From positions 4,353-68,352 of the forward strand of contig FR882123.1 of NCBI GenBank assembly GCA_000435635.1: 64,000 bases of DNA, given 5' to 3'. The position numbers and the translations under genes were made by a program. Position 1 is the first letter of the stretch; each line of letters begins with the position of its first letter. Under the pieces are notes generated by a model. It saw nothing but the letters and a program-made list of their open reading frames with translations, was not told where the DNA came from and made no database searches. Source of the stretch: Prevotella sp. CAG:1320. GTDB lineage: Bacteria > Bacteroidota > Bacteroidia > Bacteroidales > Bacteroidaceae. Below are positions 54,079 through 63,144 of this stretch, piece by piece.

Positions 54079-54456
54079 ATGGCCTTGAAGGAAAGTTTCA
54101 TCACGCTCCATAACTTGCGCTTCCATGCCTTTCACGGCGTATTGGCGCAAGAGAGGGTGGTGGGCAATGACTATGAGCTGTCTCTGCGCCTGGGCTATGA
54201 CGTGACCCGAGCCATCTGTTCAGACAAAGTGGAAGACACGCTCGACTACGCACGGGTTTACCAAGTGGTGGCGCAAGAGATGGGAGAGCCTTCCGCGCTT
54301 CTTGAGAGGGTGGCAGGCAGAATAGGTGAGCGGTTGTTCCAGAAGTTTCCCGCTATCACCTCTGCCCATATCCATTTGGTGAAACGTAATCCTCCTATGG
54401 GGACGGACTCCGAAGGGGCAGGGGTGGAGCTATATTTAATAAATGATAAAACTTAA
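54079..54456 (+). CDS. folB: Dihydroneopterin aldolase
   Basis: 125 residues, the normal length. Cleaves dihydroneopterin to the pterin used in folate synthesis. Family blocks: LHNLRFHAFHGVLAQER, VEDTLDYARVYQVV (catalytic Glu region), LLERVAGRIGERLFQKFP and VKRNPPMGTD. The frame opens to 54055 inside nrdJ; the ATG at 54079 gives the family N terminus. Confidence 0.93.
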   Translation: MALKESFITLHNLRFHAFHGVLAQERVVGNDYELSLRLGYDVTRAICSDKVEDTLDYARVYQVVAQEMGEPSALLERVAGRIGERLFQKFPAITSAHIHLVKRNPPMGTDSEGAGVELYLINDKT

Positions 54457-54488
54457 ACTAAAGTTTAGGTTTTCTCGTGTAAATATGT

Positions 54489-54496
54489 TAATTTCG
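54489..54496 (+). promoter_or_regulatory. -7 box TAATTTCG for the amidase
   Basis: TTCG variant, ending 19 bp before the ATG at 54516. It makes the GTG at 54501 an unlikely start, as that would fall at or before the transcription start. Confidence 0.55.
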
Positions 54497-54515
54497 CGAC
54501 GTGGCAAGATATCAG

Positions 54516-55664
54516 ATGTTTTATAGGTTGCTGGCCTGTCTTATGGCCATAAGCGTGTGGAGCGCGGAGGCATGGTCTGCCGACAGGCGTTTTACCCTGG
54601 TGATAGATGCGGGACATGGTGGCCACGACACAGGAGCCATAGGTGCGATTTCCAAGGAGAAGGACATCAATCTCAGGGTGGCTTTGGCTTTTGGCAAGTA
54701 TGTGGAGAATGGTTGTCCTGACGTGAAGGTGATTTACACCCGGAAGACAGACGTGTTTGTCTCGTTGATGAATCGTGCCAACATAGCCAACCGCAACGGC
54801 GCGGACCTTTTCATCTCCATCCATACCAACGCCTTGGCCAAGGGAAAGATAGCCCGCGGCTTTGAGACCTATACATTGGGTATGCACCGCGCCAAGGATA
54901 ACTTGGACGTGGCTATGCGAGAGAACTCTGTCATTTCCATGGAGAAAGGCTATCAGCAGACTTATGCGGGCTTCGACCCCAAGTCTTCCGAAAGCTATAT
55001 CATGTTTGAGTTCATGCAGGACAAGAACATGGAGAAAAGCGTGGAGCTGGCCAGCATGATACAGCGCAGCGTGTGCCGTGTGGCTGGCAGGACTAACAAG
55101 GGCGTGCACCAAGCGGGCTTCTTGGTACTGCGAGAGACCTCCATGCCCAGTTGCCTCATAGAGTTGGGCTTTATCACCACCCGCGACGAGGAACGGGCTC
55201 TTAACGACAAGGGAACGGTAGACGATATCGCCCGGGGTATCTACCAGGCTTTCCGTGAATATAAACGCAAGCACGCTGGCGGAGGCGCGGGAACCTACGC
55301 AGTAGCTTCCTCTCCCGAAGCCGACAGCTCTTCAGAGCGGGAAACCCGTAAAGAGGAAAAAAGAGAGGAACGGCGGAAGCGCAAGTCGGACAAGGAAGCC
55401 CCTGTATTCAAGGTGCAGGTGATGGCCTCCGACACCAAGCTCAAGAAAGGTGACAGGCAGTTCAAGGGCGAGAAAGATTGTGAATACTACAAGGAGGGCG
55501 GACTTTACAAGTACACCATAGGCGAGTCGCGTGACTATAACGAGATTTACCGTCTGCGCAAGAAACTGCTGGAGAAGTTCCCCCAAGCCTTTATCGTGGC
55601 TTTCAAGGACGACGAGAAGTGTGATGTCAACCAGGCCATCAGGGAGTTTAAGCGAAACCGCTAA
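54516..55664 (+). CDS. N-acetylmuramoyl-L-alanine amidase with C-terminal SPOR-like domain
   Basis: 382 residues. Signal peptide (MFYRLLACLMAISVWSAEAW), then an Amidase_3 catalytic domain: zinc His in VIDAGHGGHDTGA, DLFISIHTNAL with the third ligand, and the catalytic Glu in CLIELGFITT. A charged linker (about 275-305: ERETRKEEKREERRKRKSDK) leads to a C-terminal domain of about 75 residues (VFKVQVMASDTKL; YRLRKKLLEKFPQAFIVAF) like SPOR, which binds denuded glycan at division sites. Hydrolyses the amide that joins peptide to glycan, probably in daughter-cell separation. Confidence 0.9.
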   Translation: MFYRLLACLMAISVWSAEAWSADRRFTLVIDAGHGGHDTGAIGAISKEKDINLRVALAFGKYVENGCPDVKVIYTRKTDVFVSLMNRANIANRNGADLFISIHTNALAKGKIARGFETYTLGMHRAKDNLDVAMRENSVISMEKGYQQTYAGFDPKSSESYIMFEFMQDKNMEKSVELASMIQRSVCRVAGRTNKGVHQAGFLVLRETSMPSCLIELGFITTRDEERALNDKGTVDDIARGIYQAFREYKRKHAGGGAGTYAVASSPEADSSSERETRKEEKREERRKRKSDKEAPVFKVQVMASDTKLKKGDRQFKGEKDCEYYKEGGLYKYTIGESRDYNEIYRLRKKLLEKFPQAFIVAFKDDEKCDVNQAIREFKRNR

Positions 55665-55709
55665 CGCCCTCGGCCTATATACATATTATATATATAAAGA
55701 CGAACCACA

Positions 55710-56618
55710 ATGAGCAAGATGCGATTTACCAAAGAGATAAAGATAGCCCTCGTGGGCGTGGTAGGTATAGTGGTATGTTATTTCGGGCTCAACTTCCTGA
55801 AGGGGTTGCCCATATTCTCTACCGACACGATTTACTATATCACGTTCGACGACGTGAAAGGCATGGGCGTGTCCACCCCCATTTATGCCGACGGCTACCA
55901 GGTGGGCGTGGTCAAGAATCTTTCTTATGATTTCAACCAGGGAGGCCCCGTGAAGGTGGCCGCCAGCATTAACAAGGACTTGCGCATACCTTTGGGCAGC
56001 ACCGCGGAGATAGACAAGGACTTGATGGGCAACATACAGATTAACCTGTTATTGGCCAACAATCCCCGCCAGCGTGTGGAGGTGGGCGGCTCTATCCCGG
56101 GAGGCATCAACGCGGGTGCCTTGGGAAAGATGCAGGACATGATACCCGCCATCCAAAAGATGCTGCCCAAGCTGGATTCCATCATGACCAACATCAACTT
56201 GTTGCTCGCCAATCCTGCCATCGCCCAGTCGTTGGCCAACATGCAGACCGTCTCCTCCAACCTCACGGTCTCCACCCGGGAACTCAATACGCTCATGGCT
56301 TCCCTCAACCGCCAGGTGCCTGGCATGATGGCGAAGGCAGACAACGTGCTCGACAATACCGAGCGACTCACGGGAAATTTGGCGGCGATAGATGTGCAGG
56401 CGACTGTGGACAGCGTCAACCAGACATTGGCCAACGTCAATGCGTTCACCGCCAAGCTCAACAGCGATAAGGGTACGCTGGGGTTGTTGCTTAACGATCC
56501 CTCGCTCTACCGCAATCTCAACGCTACCATGAGTTCCGCCGACTCCCTGTTAATAGACCTCAGGCAGCATCCCAAGCGCTACGTCCACTTCTCCCTTTTC
56601 GGCAGGAAGGACAAGTAG
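55710..56618 (+). CDS. MCE domain protein (MlaD-like)
   Basis: 302 residues. One membrane helix (about 9-27: IKIALVGVVGIVVCYFGLNF) and an MCE domain (about 38-118: TIYYITFDDVKGMGVSTPIY, GSTAEIDKDLMGNIQINLLL), followed by a long amphipathic helical region rich in Asn, Leu and Thr. Substrate-binding subunit of Mla-type phospholipid transport between membranes; the ATPase and permease genes, which usually come with it, are not here. It starts 45 bp after the amidase gene. Confidence 0.88.
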   Translation: MSKMRFTKEIKIALVGVVGIVVCYFGLNFLKGLPIFSTDTIYYITFDDVKGMGVSTPIYADGYQVGVVKNLSYDFNQGGPVKVAASINKDLRIPLGSTAEIDKDLMGNIQINLLLANNPRQRVEVGGSIPGGINAGALGKMQDMIPAIQKMLPKLDSIMTNINLLLANPAIAQSLANMQTVSSNLTVSTRELNTLMASLNRQVPGMMAKADNVLDNTERLTGNLAAIDVQATVDSVNQTLANVNAFTAKLNSDKGTLGLLLNDPSLYRNLNATMSSADSLLIDLRQHPKRYVHFSLFGRKDK

Positions 56619-56627
56619 GGAAAAACG

Positions 56628-56703
56628 AACATAAGCGAATCGGGCAAGTTGCGTAAGTGAAATGATCAACTCACTTATGCAACTTGCCCGATTCACTTAT
56701 GTT
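56628..56703. repeat. 33-bp inverted repeat between the MCE gene and cas9
   Basis: Arms 56628-56660 and 56671-56703 pair over 33 positions with only two mismatches, both G-U in RNA; the loop is AATGATCAAC. The preceding AAAAAC gives a T run on the minus strand, while the plus-strand tail (TATAAAAAC) is not a classical T tract. Within each arm the word TAAGyGA (or its complement) recurs at 22 bp. It may end the MCE transcript, but its length is far beyond that need. Confidence 0.75.
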
Positions 56704-56821
56704 TATAAAAACTTGCGTTTAGATTGGTTTTGCCTTTTGGCATGGCTTTCGGGAGATTATGTGTGAAAGCTGTAAGGTTACGATTTCTTGGAAATTTTAG
56801 AGGAAAAGATGGAATTTTAGG

Positions 56822-56852
56822 GATGTTTTCTGATTTTTTATGGGAAAACATC
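56822..56852. promoter_or_regulatory. Hairpin just upstream of the cas9 promoter
   Basis: GATGTTTTC (56822-56830) pairs with GAAAACATC (56844-56852), with an AT-rich loop. It ends 22 bp before the cas9 -7 box, where an operator or a terminator could sit. No function can be assigned. Confidence 0.4.
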
Positions 56853-56873
56853 AAAACTCTCGCGCTAAATCAC

Positions 56874-56881
56874 TATCTTTG
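56874..56881 (+). promoter_or_regulatory. -7 box TATCTTTG for the cas operon
   Basis: Exact TAnnTTTG, 30 bp upstream of the cas9 ATG. The 56704-56821 part of the spacer shows no further feature. Confidence 0.8.
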
Positions 56882-56911
56882 TGACTATTCTTAACCTTAA
56901 TATAAATATGT

Positions 56912-59900
56912 ATGGAAAAGAGAATTTTAGGTCTTGACCTCGGTACCAACAGTATAGGTTGGGCTTTGGTAAAAGGAGAGCGTCATGAAAACGATAATGA
57001 GACCATATTGAGCTATATAGAAGCGGCTGGCAGCAGGATATTGCCACTGGACGCCGCGGCGCAAGGAGATTTCGAGAAAGGAAATCCCGCGAAGACACAA
57101 ACCAGTGAGCGTACCCGTATGCGGGGCATGAGACACTTGCTGGAACGGAGCTTGTTGCGCAGGGAACGGCTGCATAGGGTGCTTGACATCATGGACTTTC
57201 TGCCTCCGCACTACTCCCAGTCGCTTACTCGCTATGGTAAGTTCAAGGCCGATACGGAGTGCAAATTGGCTTGGCGCAAGACGGAGACGGGACATTATGA
57301 GTTTCTTTTCCAAGACTCTTTCCAGGAAATGCTCCAGGATTTCCAAAATCACGGCAAGTTGGAGGAAAACAAGAAGATACCCTACGACTGGACCATTTAT
57401 TATTTGCGCAAGAAAGCCCTCACGCAACCTGTCTCCAAGCAGGAACTTGCCTGGATATTGTTGAACTTCAACCAAAAGAGGGGTTACTATCAGCGAGAAG
57501 ACCAAGCCGTTGACGATAATCAAAAGAAACGGGTGGAGTATCAGGCACTCAAGGTGATTTCGGTAGAGGATACTGGTGAGAAGAAAGGGAAGAACACGTG
57601 GTACGACGTTCGCTTGGAAAATGGTTTGGTTTATCACTATTCCGCTCCGATAAAACCCGACTGGAAAGGGGAGACCAAGGAGTTTATTGTTACCACCACC
57701 ATAGATCAGAACGGGAAGCCCGAACTAGACAAGGACGGGAAGCCGAAATATTCCATGAGGGCACCCAAGGAGGATGACTACAAGTTGCTCATGGAGAAAA
57801 CCAAGAAAGACATCACTGATTCAGGAAAGTCGGTAGGGGAGTATATCTATGACGCATTGTTGGTCAATCCGCAGCAGAAAATAAGGGGCGGGCTGGTGCG
57901 CACGATAGAGCGGTATTTCTACAAGAAGGAACTAGAAAAGATTTTGCTTTCACAAGAACGTTTCATCCCCGAGTTGACAGACCGAGAGCTCTATAGGCGA
58001 TGCGTGGAGGAACTTTATCCCTCTAATGACGCATATCGCCATTTGATAGAGAGCAGGGACATGCGCTATCTCTTGGTGGAGGATATTCTGTTCTACCAGC
58101 GACCCCTGAAGAGCAAGAAATCCTTGATAGACGATTGCCCCTATGAGTCACGCTCTTACGTAGACCGAGAGACGGGAGAAATCAAGTCTTCTCCCGTGAA
58201 GTGTATTGCCCAGTCACATCCGCTTTTCCAGGAATTCAGGTTGTGGCAATTCATCCATAACCTGCGTATTTACCAAAACGAGAGGTCTGTGGAAGGCAAA
58301 TTACAACTGGACGTGGATGTTACCGAAGAGGTCTTGCCAACGCCGGAAAGCAAGGCTGCGCTGTTCCGCTTTCTGAACGACAGGGAAAATGTGACTCAGG
58401 AAATCTTGCTGAAGGAAGTTTTCAAGGGTAGGAAACTTTCAGTGAAAGATTGTCCCTATCGTTGGAATTATGCTGGGGAGGGGAAGAAATATCCTTGCAA
58501 TGAGACTCGCCACCTGATGCTCAAGCTGTTGAAGAAAGCGGGTATAGACACGGCTTTCCTTACCCCAGAGAAAGAGCAAGCCCTTTGGCACATCATGTAT
58601 TCCGTGGAAGACAAAGACCAATATGAAAAGGCGTTGAGCACGTTCGCCAGGAAAAACGATTTGCCTGATGGGTTCAAGGAGCAATTCAAGAAAGCCCCCA
58701 CTTTCAAGAAAGACTATGGCGCATATTCTCTTAGGGCCATCAAGAAATTGCTTCCCTTGATGCGCGTCGGTGAATATTGGTCGGCGGACTGCATAGACAG
58801 CGAGACGAAAGAGAGGATAAGCCAAATTATCCGCGGAGAGATGGATGAGAAGGTTAGCCAGCGCATGACGAAATCACGGGATAGCTTTACTGATATCTCC
58901 CAGTTCCAGGGTCTGCCTGTTTGGCAGGCTTGCTATGTGGTTTATGGCAGGCATAGCGAGGCCACTGAAATCCAGCGATGGGAAAAGCCCGAGGATATAG
59001 ACGTTTACCTGAAAGCCTTTAAGCAGCACTCACTGCGTAACCCCATCGTGGAGCAGGTAGTGTTGGAAACTCTCCGTGTGGTGAGGGACATCTGGAAGAC
59101 TTATGGCAAGGTGGACGAGATACACATAGAGATGGGGCGTGACATGAAAAACACGGCCGAGGAGCGCAAGCGGATTTTCAATCGCAACCAGCAAAACGAG
59201 AATGACAATTTGCGTATCAAGGCTTTGCTGACAGAATTCATGAACCCAGACTTCGAGATAGAGGGCGTGCGTCCCTATTCTCCTTCCCAACAGGAGGCGT
59301 TGCGCATCTACGAGGATGGCGCATGGAGTGGCCTGGACGAAGAGAAGGAAGACAAGAAAGAATTGGAAGCTATCAGGGAGATATTGGGCAAGTTCTCGCA
59401 GTCGGACAAGGCGAAGCGGCCTACTCACTCCGAGGTGTTGCGCTACAAGGCTTGGCTGGAGCAACGTTACAGTTCGCCCTATACGGGCGAGGCCATTCCC
59501 TTGGCCAAGCTCTTTACCCCGGCCTACGAGATAGAGCATGTCATTCCGCAATCCCGCTTCTTCGATGACTCTTTCTCCAATAAGGTAGTATGCGAGGCGG
59601 AGGTCAACAAGCTTAAGGACAGGATGCTGGGCTATGAGTTTATCAAGGCGCACCAAGGAGAGGTCGTGTCCCTGAGCGGCACGGGAAGATGTGCGCGGAT
59701 ATTGTCCCCCGAGGAATATGAGCAAAGGGTGACCGACTGCTACAAGCACAATACCGCCAAGATGAAGAAACTGCTGATGGAGGAAATACCCGACGACTTC
59801 ATCCAAAGGCAGATGAATGATTCCCGCTATATCAGCAAGTTGGTGAAGTCCTTGCTTTCCAACATGGTGAGGGAAGAAGGCGAACGGGAAGCCATTTCCA

Positions 59901-61540
59901 AGCATGTCATCACCTGTAATGGCACTATCACGGACCGATTGAAGAAAGATTGGGGCGTGAACGATGTGTGGAACCATATCATATTGCCCCGCTTCCAGCG
60001 CATGAAGGATTTGACGGGCAGGAACGATTTCGTGGCCGTCAACTCGCAAGGCCATGAGATTCCTTCAGTCCCGCCAGAGTTGCAAAAGGGATTCAAGAAG
60101 AAGCGCATAGACCATCGCCACCACGCCATGGACGCTATCGTGATAGCCTGCACCACCAGGAACCACGTGAATTTGCTGAACAACGAGGCGGCCATGTCTG
60201 AGAATAAGGCCAACAGGATCGCCCTCTCCAGGAAACTTCGCCGTTATGAGAACTGCGCAATCTATAAGGGAGGCGAAACCAAGAACATCAGCGTGGCTAA
60301 GGAATTCCTGAAGCCTTGGGCAACATTTCCCGCGGACGTGGAGCGTGCGCTGGGCGATATTGTCGTGAGCTTCAAGCAAAATCTGAGGGTTATCAACAAG
60401 GCCACCAATCACTATGAGCACTATAAAGATGGCAAGAAAGTGAAGGTACCCCAGAAGAAGGGCGACATGTGGGTCGTGCGCAAGCCCCTGCACAAGGATA
60501 CGGTGTATGCCTTGGTGAACCTGAGAAATGTGAAAACCGTGGGATTGAAAGACGCTATCTTGATGCCCGACCGCATCGCCAACAAGGACTTGAAGAAGAA
60601 AGTGAAAGAGCTCTTGGCGCAAGGCGATGACTTGAAAAAGATAAAGAAGTATTTCGAGACGGAGAAAGACACTTGGCAAGACGTGGACGTCAAGAAAATA
60701 GAGGTCTACTACTTCTCGGAGGAAACCGCCAACCATTACTACGCCACTCGCAAGCCGTTTGATGCCAATGTCAAGATAGACAGTGTTACTGACACGGGCA
60801 TCCAAAAGATATTGCGCCGTCACCTGGAGGAAAATGGCAATAAAGCAGACGTGGCTTTCTCGCCCGAGGGCATCGCCCGAATGAATGAGAACATCTTCCG
60901 CCTCAATGGCAACAAGCACCACCAGCCTATCTATAAGGTAAGGGTGTATGAGAAGGCCAATAAGTACCCCGTGGGACAGACGGGCAACAAGGCTTCGAAG
61001 TTTGTGGAGGCAGCCAAGGGAACCAATCTGTATTTGGCGGTTTACGAAAGCGAGGTGGTAGACAAGAAAACGGCTGAAATTTCCAAGAAACGTTCGTATG
61101 TGATTGTTCCCTTGCGGGATGCCGTGGCAAGACAGAAGCAAGGGGTGCCCGTTGCTCCAGAGCGGAATGAAGAAGGGGGCAAGTTGCTCTTTGTCCTCTC
61201 CCCTAAGGATTTTGTATATGTGCCGACGGAAGAGGAGAGAAGCAAAGGGGAAGTGCTGTTGCCTTTAGATAAGAACAGGATTTATATCATGATGGACGCT
61301 AGTGATGGAATAGTCAACTTTCTGCCTTATTCCGTGGCTAACCTCATCTACGCTCTTCCAAAGGACCAGGCTTCGGGTTTCTGTACGGATGGGCGCATGA
61401 TACAAAACGAGTTTGGCTTGGGAAGCCCAAAGTCCAAGAACGAGCGAGCCCTCACGGGCGAGATGATCAAGGAAATCTGCTTGCCTGTCAAGGTAGACCG
61501 GTTGGGACGTATCACGGAAATCAACGGGAACAAGGTATGA
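56912..61540 (+). CDS. cas9: Cas9 endonuclease, type II-C, 1542 residues
   Basis: RNA-guided DNA nuclease. All catalytic parts look intact: RuvC-I LGLDLGTNSIGWAL (Asp9), the Arg-rich bridge helix (RTRMRGMRHLLERSLLRRER), RuvC-II IHIEMGRD (Glu740), HNH EIEHVIPQSRFFDDSFSNK (His876, Asn in the last motif) and RuvC-III RIDHRHHAMDAIV (Asp1074). After RuvC-III come about 470 residues of wedge and PAM-interacting region. At 1542 residues it is larger than most II-C Cas9 proteins (commonly about 1000-1450). Extra sequence appears in the recognition lobe around 215-290 (EDTGEKKGKNTWYDV and after) and in the C-terminal part. cas1 overlaps its stop by 4 bp. Confidence 0.97.
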   Translation: MEKRILGLDLGTNSIGWALVKGERHENDNETILSYIEAAGSRILPLDAAAQGDFEKGNPAKTQTSERTRMRGMRHLLERSLLRRERLHRVLDIMDFLPPHYSQSLTRYGKFKADTECKLAWRKTETGHYEFLFQDSFQEMLQDFQNHGKLEENKKIPYDWTIYYLRKKALTQPVSKQELAWILLNFNQKRGYYQREDQAVDDNQKKRVEYQALKVISVEDTGEKKGKNTWYDVRLENGLVYHYSAPIKPDWKGETKEFIVTTTIDQNGKPELDKDGKPKYSMRAPKEDDYKLLMEKTKKDITDSGKSVGEYIYDALLVNPQQKIRGGLVRTIERYFYKKELEKILLSQERFIPELTDRELYRRCVEELYPSNDAYRHLIESRDMRYLLVEDILFYQRPLKSKKSLIDDCPYESRSYVDRETGEIKSSPVKCIAQSHPLFQEFRLWQFIHNLRIYQNERSVEGKLQLDVDVTEEVLPTPESKAALFRFLNDRENVTQEILLKEVFKGRKLSVKDCPYRWNYAGEGKKYPCNETRHLMLKLLKKAGIDTAFLTPEKEQALWHIMYSVEDKDQYEKALSTFARKNDLPDGFKEQFKKAPTFKKDYGAYSLRAIKKLLPLMRVGEYWSADCIDSETKERISQIIRGEMDEKVSQRMTKSRDSFTDISQFQGLPVWQACYVVYGRHSEATEIQRWEKPEDIDVYLKAFKQHSLRNPIVEQVVLETLRVVRDIWKTYGKVDEIHIEMGRDMKNTAEERKRIFNRNQQNENDNLRIKALLTEFMNPDFEIEGVRPYSPSQQEALRIYEDGAWSGLDEEKEDKKELEAIREILGKFSQSDKAKRPTHSEVLRYKAWLEQRYSSPYTGEAIPLAKLFTPAYEIEHVIPQSRFFDDSFSNKVVCEAEVNKLKDRMLGYEFIKAHQGEVVSLSGTGRCARILSPEEYEQRVTDCYKHNTAKMKKLLMEEIPDDFIQRQMNDSRYISKLVKSLLSNMVREEGEREAISKHVITCNGTITDRLKKDWGVNDVWNHIILPRFQRMKDLTGRNDFVAVNSQGHEIPSVPPELQKGFKKKRIDHRHHAMDAIVIACTTRNHVNLLNNEAAMSENKANRIALSRKLRRYENCAIYKGGETKNISVAKEFLKPWATFPADVERALGDIVVSFKQNLRVINKATNHYEHYKDGKKVKVPQKKGDMWVVRKPLHKDTVYALVNLRNVKTVGLKDAILMPDRIANKDLKKKVKELLAQGDDLKKIKKYFETEKDTWQDVDVKKIEVYYFSEETANHYYATRKPFDANVKIDSVTDTGIQKILRRHLEENGNKADVAFSPEGIARMNENIFRLNGNKHHQPIYKVRVYEKANKYPVGQTGNKASKFVEAAKGTNLYLAVYESEVVDKKTAEISKKRSYVIVPLRDAVARQKQGVPVAPERNEEGGKLLFVLSPKDFVYVPTEEERSKGEVLLPLDKNRIYIMMDASDGIVNFLPYSVANLIYALPKDQASGFCTDGRMIQNEFGLGSPKSKNERALTGEMIKEICLPVKVDRLGRITEINGNKV

Positions 61541-62481
61541 TAAAACGTACGTTGTGTTTCACCAATCCTGCCTATCTGTCCTTGACCAGCGGGCAGATGG
61601 TAGTCAAGATGCCAGAGGTGGAGAATGCCGACTTGCCCGAGCCTATCAAGCAGGAGAGCGTAAGGACTATTCCCGTGGAGGATATTGGCGTGGTGGTGCT
61701 CGACAACAAGCGCATCACCATTACGCACGGACTGCTGGAAGTCTTGCTGGAAAACAACTGCGCTGTTATCACTTGTGATTCGAGGAGCATGCCCGTGGGA
61801 TTGCTCCTGCCGCTCTGTGGCAACACGGTGCAGAGCGAGCGTTTCCGTCACCAACTGGATGCCTCGTTGCCGTTGCGGAAACAACTTTGGCAACAGACAG
61901 TGAAAGCCAAGGTGGACAATCAAGCTGCCCTCTTGCAAGCTGCTACCCATGCCGAGGTGGGATGCATGAGAAAGTGGTCTGCCGAGGTGCGTAGCGCGGA
62001 CGTGGGAAACATAGAAGCCAGGGCGGCCGCTTACTATTGGAAACAGTTGTTTGCCGAGGTGGAGGGACTGGAGAATTTTACCCGTGACCGTGAGGGGATG
62101 GCTCCCAACAACCTGCTTAACTATGGCTACGCTATCCTGAGGGCAGTCATAGCCAGGGCGTTGGTGTCTAGTGGCATGTTGCCCACGTTGGGCATCCATC
62201 ATCACAATCGCTATAACGCCTACTGCCTGGCGGATGATATCATGGAGCCTTATCGGCCATTTGTGGACAGATTGGTGCTTGACATCGTTACGCGGCAGGG
62301 TGCGGCTTCCTGCGAGGAACTCTCCAGGGAACTGAAGATGGCACTACTCTCCATTCCCGTGATAGACGTGAAGATTGGCGGCAAGCGCAGTCCGCTGATG
62401 GTGGCCGCCAGCCAGACTACGGCTTCCCTTTATAAGTGTTTCAGCGGTGAGGCGCGCCTCGTCTCTTATCCTGTGCTTTGA
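61537..62481 (+). CDS. cas1: CRISPR integrase Cas1 (type II)
   Basis: 314 residues, normal for type II. Catalytic subunit of spacer integration. The type II family start TLCFTNPAYLSL and the core LLNYGYAILRAVIARAL, LGIHHHNRYNAYCLADDIME are present; the His and Glu/Asp there, with a Glu or Tyr-rich helix around AAAYYWKQLF, fit the metal site. Its ATG overlaps the cas9 stop (ATGA) and cas2 begins right after its own stop, so expression is coupled. Confidence 0.95.
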   Translation: MIKRTLCFTNPAYLSLTSGQMVVKMPEVENADLPEPIKQESVRTIPVEDIGVVVLDNKRITITHGLLEVLLENNCAVITCDSRSMPVGLLLPLCGNTVQSERFRHQLDASLPLRKQLWQQTVKAKVDNQAALLQAATHAEVGCMRKWSAEVRSADVGNIEARAAAYYWKQLFAEVEGLENFTRDREGMAPNNLLNYGYAILRAVIARALVSSGMLPTLGIHHHNRYNAYCLADDIMEPYRPFVDRLVLDIVTRQGAASCEELSRELKMALLSIPVIDVKIGGKRSPLMVAASQTTASLYKCFSGEARLVSYPVL

Positions 62482-62820
62482 ATGGCGGCGGACAGGTTTA
62501 GCGAATATCGTGTCATGTGGATACTGGTGTTTTTCGACTTGCCCACGGAGACCAAGCGTGACAAGAAGACGTACGCCATCTTTAGGAACAAGTTGCGCAG
62601 GGATGGCTTCACCATGTTCCAGTTCTCCATCTACGTGCGCCATTGCGCCAGCATGGAGAACGCGGAGGTGCACATGAAGCGCGTGCGCGCCTTTCTGCCA
62701 AAGTATGGAAAGGTGGGTTTGATGTGCGTCACGGACAAGCAGTTCGCCAGCATGGAACTTTTCTATGGCCAGAAACCCCAAAAGCCCAACGCCCCAGGCC
62801 AGCAGCTGGAGCTGTTTTAG
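62482..62820 (+). CDS. cas2: CRISPR adaptation protein Cas2
   Basis: 112 residues. Ferredoxin-like fold with the usual first-strand Asp (ILVFFDLP) and FQFSIYVRHC. Dimer that bridges Cas1 dimers during integration. The start ATG directly follows the cas1 stop codon. No csn2 or cas4 follows, so the locus is subtype II-C. Confidence 0.95.
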   Translation: MAADRFSEYRVMWILVFFDLPTETKRDKKTYAIFRNKLRRDGFTMFQFSIYVRHCASMENAEVHMKRVRAFLPKYGKVGLMCVTDKQFASMELFYGQKPQKPNAPGQQLELF

Positions 62821-62874
62821 ACCAGAGGCGTTGGATTCTCTTTATAGTCTCACCGCGTCGGAGTTACCAGCGCA

Positions 62875-63144
62875 TTATTTTTTCAACACATATATGGCGT
62901 GTGTCCTGTTGCCTGTGCGCAGGATGCCCGTACTCTCGTCATGCGACCATTTGGCCAGTTCCCGGTAGGCCGTGGTGCGGCTCAGGCCGGAAAGGGCAAC
63001 GTAGTCGGCCAGGTACATCACGCTGTGTTCCGCTATGAATGCCTTGGCTCGCTTCAGGCGTTCTTCCTCCGTGTAGGGAGACACACGGCGGCGGAATCTT
63101 CCCGGTGCTTTCGTGAGGTGCATGTGGTCATTGACAGCGTTCAT
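62875..63144 (-). CDS. Small helix-turn-helix-like protein
   Basis: 89 residues, convergent to cas2. The middle reads like a helix-turn-helix (YLADYVALSGLSRTTAYREL) followed by a basic end (GNRTHAIYVLKK). Its start overlaps the HU-family gene by 17 bp; an ATG at 63123 would start 4 bp after that stop and is equally possible. The pair HU-family plus small HTH next to a cas locus may be chance. No family name can be given. Confidence 0.6.
   Translation of the reverse strand: MNAVNDHMHLTKAPGRFRRRVSPYTEEERLKRAKAFIAEHSVMYLADYVALSGLSRTTAYRELAKWSHDESTGILRTGNRTHAIYVLKK

Noticed and set aside
56628..56852. tracrRNA between the MCE gene and cas9
   Set aside because: No anti-repeat-like segment was found; the region holds one long hairpin, a small hairpin and the cas9 promoter.
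59030..61141. Long minus-strand open frames opposite cas9
   Set aside because: Shadows of cas9 codon use; no motif or start context.
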